A stretch of DNA of 44,519 nt from the NCBI GenBank assembly GCA_003567775.1, contig PWYR01000141.1, positions 1 to 44,519 of the forward strand, in the 5' to 3' direction. The stretch's first letter is position 1. Each line of letters starts with the position of its first letter. The notes below the pieces were generated by a model. The model was not told the origin of the DNA, searched no databases, and saw nothing but the letters and a program-made list of their open reading frames with translations. A program made the position numbers and the translations under genes. This document shows, piece after piece, positions 34,104 through 41,276 of the stretch. The stretch comes from Ignavibacteriales bacterium. Its GTDB lineage: Bacteria; Bacteroidota; Ignavibacteria; T3Sed10-11.

Positions 34104-34694
34104 ATGACAACTCCCACTCAAACTATTGTATTTCTATTAGTGCTTATGACCGGCTTTGTGATATCAGGATGTGAGCGCGAAGAAGTGGTCGAACCGGATC
34201 CTCATGAAGCTTTTTTCCAGAATCTTTCGACGTTCTGCAACAAAATGTTTTCCGGTGAAGCCACTTTCCCCGACGTCCCCGACCACCCGCTGGTGGACAC
34301 TGAACTACGAATACACTTTTCATCTTGCGACGATGACATAACACGTATCGAGTTATACCGCGACGTGGATTACTGGCACGGGGCATGGGTACTTGAACGG
34401 CGCGACCATGGTTTGCACCTGTATCACGACCATCTGGGCGATGTACGAACCGAGGAGGACCTCGGCGAGAATGACGCTCACGGTTACGGGGGATATGCCG
34501 ACGACCGTGGTACGGCCGTGCGGCAATACTTTCCGGCAGATGAGGTCACGGCTGAAATGCTCCCCGAAGCTGCGACTAACGTTTGGATGATTGAACTTAA
34601 CCTGGAAGAAGAACAATTCATTTACTATCTCGAGCGGCACGACGAGCCGAGATTCCGGACGGTATTTAATCTGGCTGAGCCGCTTGACGAGTAA
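34104..34694 (+). CDS. Lipoprotein, unknown function
   Basis: The protein has 196 aa. The signal FLLVLMTGFVISGC ends in a lipobox with Cys at about residue 23. The mature part is acidic and rich in His, Asp and Tyr, with a LHLYHDHLGDVRTEEDLGEND stretch. I recognise no family. The start is ATG 34104, with AAAGG 10 nt upstream; the longer frame from 34023 has a non-signal leader. A clear terminator follows. It sits 81 nt after the aminopeptidase gene and may share its transcript. Confidence 0.7.
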   Translation: MTTPTQTIVFLLVLMTGFVISGCEREEVVEPDPHEAFFQNLSTFCNKMFSGEATFPDVPDHPLVDTELRIHFSSCDDDITRIELYRDVDYWHGAWVLERRDHGLHLYHDHLGDVRTEEDLGENDAHGYGGYADDRGTAVRQYFPADEVTAEMLPEAATNVWMIELNLEEEQFIYYLERHDEPRFRTVFNLAEPLDE

Positions 34695-34733
34695 TTACTT
34701 GATAAAGATACAACAAAATCCCTTCGCTATACA

Positions 34734-34770
34734 AAACCTGTCGGGGTAAGCAAACCTGACAGGTTTTTTT
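34734..34770 (+). terminator. Rho-independent terminator after the lipoprotein gene
   Basis: AAACCTGTC (34734-34742) pairs with GACAGGTTT (34758-34766), with a 15-nt loop; the T run extends to 34770. It starts 40 nt after the stop codon. Confidence 0.88.
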
Positions 34771-34867
34771 CTAATATAATCTCCATCCTATTGCTATTCA
34801 TTAGAAATACGATTATTTTTATGTGGTTTTATTCAGGTTTGAATTATCCACATAGCATATACATATA

Positions 34868-35605
34868 ATGGGTCTTATTCCATCGTCGTTGGAAAATAGG
34901 TTCGATAAACTATTAATTCCTCTCGTCTATACGGTAAAGGCATTACACCTTTCACCGAATGTTATTTCGACTATCGGTATAATCCCGAGTTTCATCGCTG
35001 CATTCCTCCTCGCCTCCGGCTGGTTCGTAACAGCAGGCATTTTTATACTATTCGGTGGGATCGTTGATATGATCGACGGCAAACTCGCACGTCTTACGCA
35101 TCGCACCTCAAAATTCGGCGCGCTGTATGATTCGACCCTTGATCGTTTTGCGGAAATCGCGATGTATACCGGAGTAGGATATTTTTATGTTTTTCAAGGT
35201 ATGCACCTTGCATCGTTGATGGTAGTAATTGCCGCCGGCGGTTCGATCATGGTAAGCTACGTCAGAGCGCGGGCAGAGTCGCACGGATTCTCTTGCAATG
35301 TCGGGTGGATGCGACGCGGCGAACGAATCGTTCTCCTTGGCAGCGCTGCGCTGCTCAGCTTCTACCCACAGCCGTTCGATATACTTGTTATTGCTATTCT
35401 TAAAGTTATACCGTTCGAACTGACCTATTATTATCCCCCGATGCCGCTCACGATCGCAATAGCAATTATTGCGCTCTTTACCCCGGTAACAGTCGCACAA
35501 CGCGTATATGAAGTTTGGAAACAAACAAAATCCGAGAGATCAATTACAGCGCAAAAACACGGTACTCACACACCAATAGATTCAATCCAAAAGGAAAAAG
35601 TATGA
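34868..35605 (+). CDS. CDP-alcohol phosphatidyltransferase, probably phosphatidylinositol-phosphate synthase
   Basis: This integral membrane enzyme joins CDP-diacylglycerol to an alcohol. It has 245 aa, with about six hydrophobic segments. The full family motif is present near residues 62-90: DMIDGKLAR, then GALYDSTLD. The gene overlaps the inositol-phosphate synthase gene by 4 nt, so the alcohol is probably inositol 1-phosphate, giving phosphatidylinositol phosphate. The pairing, not the sequence, supports that substrate; phosphatidylglycerophosphate or archaetidyl-type products cannot be excluded. No phosphatase gene that would finish phosphatidylinositol is nearby. It has no strong SD. Confidence 0.88.
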   Translation: MGLIPSSLENRFDKLLIPLVYTVKALHLSPNVISTIGIIPSFIAAFLLASGWFVTAGIFILFGGIVDMIDGKLARLTHRTSKFGALYDSTLDRFAEIAMYTGVGYFYVFQGMHLASLMVVIAAGGSIMVSYVRARAESHGFSCNVGWMRRGERIVLLGSAALLSFYPQPFDILVIAILKVIPFELTYYYPPMPLTIAIAIIALFTPVTVAQRVYEVWKQTKSERSITAQKHGTHTPIDSIQKEKV

Positions 35606-36915
35606 AGAATAATATATCACCGGCGCATGGAAAACTGGGTGTTCTTGTCGTCGGAATCAACGGCGCGGTCGCCACTACGTTCATAGCCGGTCTCTTTGCA
35701 ATTAAAAAAGGATACGGAAAACCGTTCGGCTCGCTCACACAATTGGGAACGATCCGGCTCGGGAAACGTTCGGATATGAATTTTCCAAAGATTAATGAAT
35801 TCGTTCCGTTAGCGGATATCAACGATATTGTAATCGGTGGTTGGGACATATTCGATCAAAACCTGTACGATGCGGCTAGTGAATCAAAAGTTCTCGAACA
35901 AAAAGATATCGATCCGATCAAACAGGAATTGCAATCTCTGCGACCGATGCGTGCAGTGTTCGATAATTATTATGTTAAAAAACTAAACGGCACATACATA
36001 AAAAGCGCCGCTACAAAAATGGAACTCGCCGAACAATTAAGAGCGGATATTAGAGATTTTAAATCAAAAAATAGTGTTGATCGCCTGGTTATGATCTGGT
36101 GCGGCAGCACCGAGATATATATGGGGCGCAACGACGTTCATAATACAATTGAAAATTTCGAGAAAGCCCTGCAGGAAAACGATGTCAATATCACACCGAG
36201 TATGCTATATGCTTATGCCGCCATCATGGAAGGAGTCCCGTATGCAAACGGCGCTCCGAACCTTACAGTGGATATTCCCGCACTTATCGAACTATCAAAA
36301 CACAAGAACGTTCCGATAGCCGGTAAAGATTTTAAAACCGGTCAAACTCTTATTAAAACCGTCATAGCCCCTATGTTAAAGGCGCGAATGTTGGGATTAC
36401 AGGGATGGTTCTCGACCAACATCCTTGGAAATCGCGACGGTGAAGTGCTCGATGACCCGTTTTCATTTAAAACGAAAGAGGAAAGCAAGCTTTCGGTGCT
36501 TGAGCAAATTCTCCAACCTGACTTATATCCGGAGCTATACAAGAATTTTTATCATAAAGTTCGGATTAATTACTATCCACCCCGCGGCGACAGTAAAGAG
36601 GGATGGGATAACATAGATATATTCGGGTGGTTAGGATACCCGATGCAGATAAAGGTCGATTTTTTGTGCCGGGATTCCATTCTTGCCGCTCCGATTGTGC
36701 TTGATCTTGTATTGTTTATCGATCTTGCACAACGGGTGGGAATGAACGGAATTCAGGAATGGCTGTCATTCTACTTCAAAAGTCCGATGCATGCACCGGA
36801 AGTATATCCCGAGCACGATCTTTTCATCCAGCAAAGTAAATTAAAAAATACTCTCCGTCACATTATGGGCGAAGATCTGATCACGCACCTCGGCCTCGAA
36901 TATTACGAAGAATAA
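35602..36915 (+). CDS. ino1: Inositol-1-phosphate synthase
   Basis: The enzyme converts glucose 6-phosphate to 1L-myo-inositol 1-phosphate with bound NAD. It has 437 aa. The dinucleotide fold start is VLVVGINGAVATTFIAG near residue 14. Later motifs include MIWCGSTEIYM, NGAPNLTVDIPALIE, the GKDFKTGQTLIKT loop with catalytic lysines and the SFYFKSPMHAP end. I place the start at ATG 35602, with AAAAGG 7 nt upstream, overlapping the phosphatidyltransferase stop by 4 nt. Together they form a short inositol lipid operon. Confidence 0.94.
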   Translation: MKNNISPAHGKLGVLVVGINGAVATTFIAGLFAIKKGYGKPFGSLTQLGTIRLGKRSDMNFPKINEFVPLADINDIVIGGWDIFDQNLYDAASESKVLEQKDIDPIKQELQSLRPMRAVFDNYYVKKLNGTYIKSAATKMELAEQLRADIRDFKSKNSVDRLVMIWCGSTEIYMGRNDVHNTIENFEKALQENDVNITPSMLYAYAAIMEGVPYANGAPNLTVDIPALIELSKHKNVPIAGKDFKTGQTLIKTVIAPMLKARMLGLQGWFSTNILGNRDGEVLDDPFSFKTKEESKLSVLEQILQPDLYPELYKNFYHKVRINYYPPRGDSKEGWDNIDIFGWLGYPMQIKVDFLCRDSILAAPIVLDLVLFIDLAQRVGMNGIQEWLSFYFKSPMHAPEVYPEHDLFIQQSKLKNTLRHIMGEDLITHLGLEYYEE

Positions 36916-36965
36916 TTCTCAACGGTCGTTTGCATATATTATATATAATCTCTATTGTTATATAT

Positions 36966-37391
36966 ATGGAACGGCAGATTAAAATACATAATCGACTATC
37001 GATACCCGAGCGCGAACTCCGGTTCAGGTTTTCGAAAAGCAGCGGACCGGGCGGACAACACGTGAACAAAGCCGCAACAAAAGTGGAGCTGTTGTTTGAC
37101 GTTCAAAGTTCACCCTCTTTAAGTGATTCACAACGTGAACGAATCGAGAAGAAATTAGACAACCGGATTTCTGCAGAGGGCACATTACGGATCGAGGTGC
37201 AGAATACCCGAAGTCAATTAAAAAATCGGGAAGCGGCAATAGAACGATTTCGTGAACTAATTTCCGAAGCGCTCAAAAAACCAAAGAAGCGAATACCGAC
37301 AAAACCCGGCAAAACGGCTAAAGAAAAACGTATAGGTGAGAAAAAGCGGCGTGGTGAAATTAAAAAGTCCCGCCGACCGCCGGTCGATTAG
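36966..37391 (+). CDS. arfB: Alternative ribosome-rescue factor ArfB (peptidyl-tRNA hydrolase)
   Basis: The factor frees ribosomes stalled on mRNAs that lack a stop codon by hydrolysing peptidyl-tRNA. It has 141 aa, like E. coli ArfB (140). The catalytic GGQ is in SSGPGGQHVNKAATKVEL. The C-terminal tail is very basic (KKPKKRIPTKPGKTAKEKR), which in ArfB enters the empty mRNA channel. ATG 36966 gives the normal family length. It is convergent with the DUF1460 gene, with only 15 nt between stops and no obvious terminator. Confidence 0.95.
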   Translation: MERQIKIHNRLSIPERELRFRFSKSSGPGGQHVNKAATKVELLFDVQSSPSLSDSQRERIEKKLDNRISAEGTLRIEVQNTRSQLKNREAAIERFRELISEALKKPKKRIPTKPGKTAKEKRIGEKKRRGEIKKSRRPPVD

Positions 37392-37406
37392 CATTCTGTA
37401 TATCGA

Positions 37407-38273
37407 TCACACCCCGCGCGGGCGGGCGACCATCATACCGGTCATACGCTTGTTCATAGTCATATATTCCATCAAATTTTTACCGGTAATTTCTACCGCT
37501 CTTCCAACTTCGGGTGCGTGAAGAGCATGAAATTTATCGTCAACTTTAATTGCCAGCGCCGTGTGTTGTATATCCAGACCGCGAATATTTGTCGTAAATC
37601 CGAGTATATCCCCTTCCTGCATATTCTCTTCATACATATGAAAATTTCCTTTCGGAATAAAATAGTATTCACGATTGTTGATCACTTCTTCCTGTTCTTC
37701 TATTACCCGGAAATAATCTTCATTTGACAATTGTCTATATCTGTCGCGATTTTCCGACATAAAATTAATTTCTTTTCTAAACGGTTCGGCGCCGCCGATT
37801 TCACGGCTCACATCTTTTACATATCCTTTTTGTTCATTATCGTGAATCCAGTCGGAGAAATAATGTAACCGGCTCGGATATCCGTCAAGTACACCTCCCC
37901 GGTATCGTATCATTTGCAATTCATCGGTATACGCTTTAAAAGTAGTCATACCTTTCTTTAAACAACGCGCCAGAGCGAGCGCATTTTCTACAAGCGTTAC
38001 ACAATCGAATACTTCAAGATTGATCACAAGCTGTTCCACATCGGGTTTTTCAAGTGTGTGCGCTTCATAAGGCGCGCCTTTAAATAGCTTACCGATTCCG
38101 ACGACGACTTCACCTATCGGTCGCCTCGCGAGATTCATATCGGCAGCAACAGAAAATGTTCGTTCACATATTTCACGATGTTTGTCTACCAAATACGAAC
38201 GTGCAATACCGGGAAAAATTGTTCCTCCTGCAATCGTCGTAGCGGTAACTGTAAGAAAAGATCGTCTGTTCAT
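37407..38273 (-). CDS. DUF1460 protein, N-acetylmuramoyl-L-alanine amidase-like
   Basis: The protein has 288 aa and a Tat-like export signal (MNRRSFLTVTATTIAGGT). The DUF1460 core has the cysteine box FDCVTLVENALALAR near residue 113 (NlpC/P60-like nucleophile), RYRGGVLDGYPSRLHYFSDW near 145 and a QHTALAI histidine strand near 237. Characterised relatives cut muropeptides. It should act in the periplasm. GAGG lies 11 nt before ATG 38273. It follows the DUF3267 gene by 28 nt, so the three minus-strand genes here are likely one unit. Confidence 0.92.
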   Translation of the reverse strand: MNRRSFLTVTATTIAGGTIFPGIARSYLVDKHREICERTFSVAADMNLARRPIGEVVVGIGKLFKGAPYEAHTLEKPDVEQLVINLEVFDCVTLVENALALARCLKKGMTTFKAYTDELQMIRYRGGVLDGYPSRLHYFSDWIHDNEQKGYVKDVSREIGGAEPFRKEINFMSENRDRYRQLSNEDYFRVIEEQEEVINNREYYFIPKGNFHMYEENMQEGDILGFTTNIRGLDIQHTALAIKVDDKFHALHAPEVGRAVEITGKNLMEYMTMNKRMTGMMVARPRGV

Positions 38274-38301
38274 AGCGCTCTACCTCGTTTTGATAATTGA
38301 A

Positions 38302-38925
38302 TTAGTTCGATGAAAATGAAACGTTATTACCCGATCCTGAACTATAAACCGTAAAACCGTCCTGCGTATCTTCAATTAGATATTTTGTAGGATATCTTTT
38401 CAGTACACGCAAACTGAGCAGATCGCCGCCTGCACCGATTGCATTAAAAACAAATGGAAGTATCAGCCACCAACCTATCCCGAAAAAAATGCCGACAAAA
38501 CAAAATATCGAAATTGTAACAAGCGGTGCGGCTGCGATTCGCCGGTATGCCTGCACTGTGTAATATCCTTTTGTGGTTGCAAATAGCACAGGTCCAAGTC
38601 CCTTCATCCATTTCCAGCCGAATTGTGGACGCCCGCCATAATATAAAATAAGATAAGCATGACACAATTCGTGGAAAACTATCGTTACAAGAAGTAATAT
38701 TGGCTGCATTATAACATACACACCGATAGAGATCGGCGGAAATGAAGAAAGCTGCATAGTTAACCAGACCATCAAACCAGCCGTCGTTATAACAAATAAC
38801 AAAAAAAGTAATATTTGATTTCCCGGTTTTATCGATGAGTGATGTATCCAATCATCCACAAGATCGTAAATCGTCCACGATTGTATTGCCGTCATTCCCC
38901 CGGGTAATAATCGGTAATAGTGCAT
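38302..38925 (-). CDS. DUF3267 membrane metallopeptidase-like protein
   Basis: The protein has 207 aa with about four membrane segments. HELCH near residue 85 is an HExxH zinc motif inside a hydrophobic stretch (IVFHELCHAYLILYY). A second conserved block is FNAIGAGGDLLSLRVLKRYP near 165-184, followed by EDTQDGFTVY. This fits DUF3267, a family of putative intramembrane zinc peptidases distantly like site-2 protease. Substrate is unknown. The start ATG 38925 is 7 nt after the stop of the EVE gene. Confidence 0.88.
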   Translation of the reverse strand: MHYYRLLPGGMTAIQSWTIYDLVDDWIHHSSIKPGNQILLFLLFVITTAGLMVWLTMQLSSFPPISIGVYVIMQPILLLVTIVFHELCHAYLILYYGGRPQFGWKWMKGLGPVLFATTKGYYTVQAYRRIAAAPLVTISIFCFVGIFFGIGWWLILPFVFNAIGAGGDLLSLRVLKRYPTKYLIEDTQDGFTVYSSGSGNNVSFSSN

Positions 38926-38932
38926 AACCTAT

Positions 38933-39343
38933 TTATAAACCGCCCATCCCGAGTATAATGTGCCAGTATACATTTTTAACAGGCATTACCGAAAGCCGCG
39001 AAAGCTTAACAAGGTCAAAATCTTTAAAGGTTTTATTATTCTTTATTTCAGAAAGGGGCACCGGGTACGGTAATTTGCGATCAGGTTTAAGATTAACGAC
39101 AACGCGCTTTGGATCTTTGGATTCCGGGTCCCGATAGGGATTGGATATTATCTCCGCTATACCGACGATCGCCCGCTCCGTTCCCGTATGGTATATAAAT
39201 GCTTTATCCCCCACTTTCATATTTCTCAGATATTTCAATGCAAGATTATTCGCGACACCGTCCCAAACCGTGCGACGATCGACGACAAGCTGGTCAAAGG
39301 AATATTCTCCGGGTTCAGTTTTTAACAACCAATATGCAGGCAT
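38933..39343 (-). CDS. EVE domain protein
   Basis: The protein has 136 aa and is a single EVE domain (PUA-like): AYWLLKTEPGEYSFDQL near the start, WDGVANNLALKYLRNM and DKAFIYHTG following. EVE domains recognise modified bases in DNA or RNA. In bacteria stand-alone members are common housekeeping proteins, while fused ones serve restriction systems. No restriction gene is nearby, so I take this as the ordinary type. The start is ATG 39343; the TTG at 39349 is in frame. It heads the EVE-DUF3267-DUF1460 run. Confidence 0.92.
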   Translation of the reverse strand: MPAYWLLKTEPGEYSFDQLVVDRRTVWDGVANNLALKYLRNMKVGDKAFIYHTGTERAIVGIAEIISNPYRDPESKDPKRVVVNLKPDRKLPYPVPLSEIKNNKTFKDFDLVKLSRLSVMPVKNVYWHIILGMGGL

Positions 39344-39468
39344 ATACAATTTCCGATCATTATTGCCGGGTAATATAAAATATTTTATAATAACTTGATA
39401 AGTAACAATATAATAAATATTTTAATGTTGAAAAACTTTTTTAACTATTTTTTTTTAAATTGACCAAT

Positions 39469-40614
39469 ATGACCATACTTATCGCACCCGATTCCTTCAA
39501 AGATTGTCTTCCGGCAATTAACGTTACCCGGGCATTATGTAATGGCATCAAATCCGTGAAGAAAGATATCAAAGTCATTCTCTTTCCGATGGCTGACGGC
39601 GGTGAGGGTACAACGGAGATTCTGAACTACCATATCAGCGGTCGCTGGCAAACACCTGAGGTAAACGATCCCCTCTTTCGTAAAATTAAAAGCCGGTACT
39701 TAATCCTGAACGACAGGAAAACTGCCGTAATTGAACTGGCAAAAGCATCCGGCATTGAACTGCTCGATTCAGTTGAGCGAAATCCATTGCACACCACTAC
39801 ACTCGGCGCCGGTGAACTTATACACCACGCTCTCGATCAAGGAATGGATGAAGTTATACTTGCAGTCGGCGGCAGTGCGACAGTCGATGGGGGTACGGGA
39901 GTAGCATCGGCGCTGGGATTCAGGTTCTATGATAAAAAAGGACAGGAATTTCTGCCAACCGGGGGCGCACTTTCGAAAATTCATAGAATAGACGCTTCTC
40001 ACGTGTATGATAGATTTCGACAAGTAAGATGGACTATAGCATCCGATGTACAGAATAGTTTAAATGGACCCGAAGGGGCAGCACGCGTTTACGGACCGCA
40101 AAAAGGCGCGGATGCGCTTGCTGTTGAACAACTTGCGGATGGATTGGAACATATCACGGAACTAATAAAAAGAGACACAAATTTTAATGCAAATGAGCAT
40201 CCCGGAACCGGTGCGGCGGGAGGCGCGGCTCTTTTTCTTATGGCGTATGGAAATGCACAACTGCATTCCGGGTTCGATATTCTTGCAGAACTTACTCATT
40301 TTCAGACCGCGATTGACGCCGCTACATTAGTTATTTCGGGAGAAGGAAGACTCGATGCGCAAACAAAATATGGAAAAGTTGTATCTTCAATCGCACATCA
40401 CGCCAATAAAAAAGAAATACCTCTCGTCGTTGTGTGCGGCGTCGTCAGCGGCGATCCGGTCGTTATTAAAAGAGCGCTCGGAGTAGAATTACTATTCTCA
40501 ATTCGCGAGCGCGCGGATAGCGACGACGACTCATTTAAAAACGTCGAAAAATATCTTGAAAAAATCGGCGGCGAAATCGCAAAAAAGCACATCTCTAACC
40601 AATTTAAACGGTAG
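39469..40614 (+). CDS. Glycerate kinase (GlxK/GarK type)
   Basis: The enzyme phosphorylates D-glycerate with ATP, giving 2-phosphoglycerate in this family (PF02595). It has 381 aa. Motifs: the start ILIAPDSFKDCLPA, the metal/phosphate loop FPMADGGEGTTE, AVGGSATVDGGTG and the PGTGAAGGAAL stretch, then ISGEGRLDAQT. It feeds carbon from glyoxylate or serine breakdown into glycolysis just above pyruvate kinase. ATG 39469 is preferred to TTG 39460; neither has an SD and the upstream is T-rich. Confidence 0.94.
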   Translation: MTILIAPDSFKDCLPAINVTRALCNGIKSVKKDIKVILFPMADGGEGTTEILNYHISGRWQTPEVNDPLFRKIKSRYLILNDRKTAVIELAKASGIELLDSVERNPLHTTTLGAGELIHHALDQGMDEVILAVGGSATVDGGTGVASALGFRFYDKKGQEFLPTGGALSKIHRIDASHVYDRFRQVRWTIASDVQNSLNGPEGAARVYGPQKGADALAVEQLADGLEHITELIKRDTNFNANEHPGTGAAGGAALFLMAYGNAQLHSGFDILAELTHFQTAIDAATLVISGEGRLDAQTKYGKVVSSIAHHANKKEIPLVVVCGVVSGDPVVIKRALGVELLFSIRERADSDDDSFKNVEKYLEKIGGEIAKKHISNQFKR

Positions 40615-40617
40615 ACC

Positions 40618-40646
40618 TTGCAGTTTTATCGACATTCTGCTATATT
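40618..40646 (+). promoter_or_regulatory. Candidate promoter of the cold-shock gene
   Basis: TTGCAG (40618-40623), 17 nt, TATATT (40641-40646). The expected transcript would start near 40653 and have a leader of about 220 nt, long as in other cold-shock genes. It begins right at the end of the glycerate kinase gene. Confidence 0.5.
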
Positions 40647-40815
40647 ATTTAAATAATTAACCGTACTCCGGTTTTTGCACTTTTAATTTGTGTTCGCTGT
40701 TGTTTGGAACGGTAGAAAATTACCTGAGGGAATTTAGGATGGAGGCAACCTCAGCTTTTAAAATTTATACAATATTTTTTTCGTTGCGGTTGACGACATT
40801 AAAATGCAAAAATAG

Positions 40816-40868
40816 ATTCCTGACGGAATGTGGGTACATATTTCTCATAGATTCCTTTGGGGAGGAAT
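40816..40868 (+). promoter_or_regulatory. Possible RNA switch in the cold-shock gene leader
   Basis: Two hairpins with related arms stand in the leader: ATTCC/GGAAT at 40816-40820 and 40825-40829, and ATTCCT/AGGAAT at 40851-40856 and 40863-40868. The right arm of the second covers most of the SD (GGAGG, 40861-40865). Because the arms are interchangeable, a competing pairing 816 with 864 and 825 with 851 is possible. Fold not computed. Confidence 0.35.
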
Positions 40869-40873
40869 GCCTC

Positions 40874-41083
40874 ATGGAAGAAGGCACCGTTAAATGGTTC
40901 AATGCTTCCAAGGGTTACGGATTTATTCAACGAGAGGCGGGGGAAGACGTGTTTGTCCATTACAAGTCTTTAATGATGGAAGGATACAAAACGTTAAATC
41001 AGGGAGATCGTGTACAATTTGATGTTGAAGAAGGTCCGAAGGGCTTGCAAGCAACGAACGTAAAAAAAATATCTCAAACATAG
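40874..41083 (+). CDS. Cold-shock domain protein
   Basis: This single-stranded RNA/DNA-binding chaperone has 69 aa. It is one cold-shock domain: [16 protein letters not shown] is RNP1-like, with VFVHYKSL as RNP2. The start is ATG 40874, with GGAGG 8 nt upstream and normal family length. The frame stays open upstream to 40688 but that part is non-coding leader. A strong terminator follows, so it is a single-gene unit. Confidence 0.96.
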   Translation: MEEGTVKWFNASKGYGFIQREAGEDVFVHYKSLMMEGYKTLNQGDRVQFDVEEGPKGLQATNVKKISQT

Positions 41084-41088
41084 AGTTC

Positions 41089-41120
41089 AAACCCCGGCAT
41101 ATCCTGTGCCGGGGTTTATT
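41089..41120 (+). terminator. Rho-independent terminator after the cold-shock gene
   Basis: AAACCCCGGCA (41089-41099) pairs with TGCCGGGGTTT (41107-41117), a perfect 11-bp stem with a 7-nt loop, then ATT. It starts 5 nt after the stop codon. Confidence 0.88.
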
Positions 41121-41276
41121 AAAAACCACTCTAAGAAAATTAATCTGGAATAATGTGTGGAACCACCCTCACAGCCACAATTATTGTTACCTGAACCGGA
41201 CTGGTCTGCCCTGCTGCAAGGCAACAACCGGAGCCTGAATAAAAAAACATAGAATTAGTTTAATGAGGAGTAATGA

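Noticed and set aside
38933-39343. EVE protein as part of a modification-dependent restriction system
   Set aside because: No nuclease, McrB-like GTPase or methyltransferase gene is near; it is the common stand-alone form.
40688-40873. N-terminal extension of the cold-shock protein
   Set aside because: The frame happens to be open, but the SD and family length fix the start at 40874.
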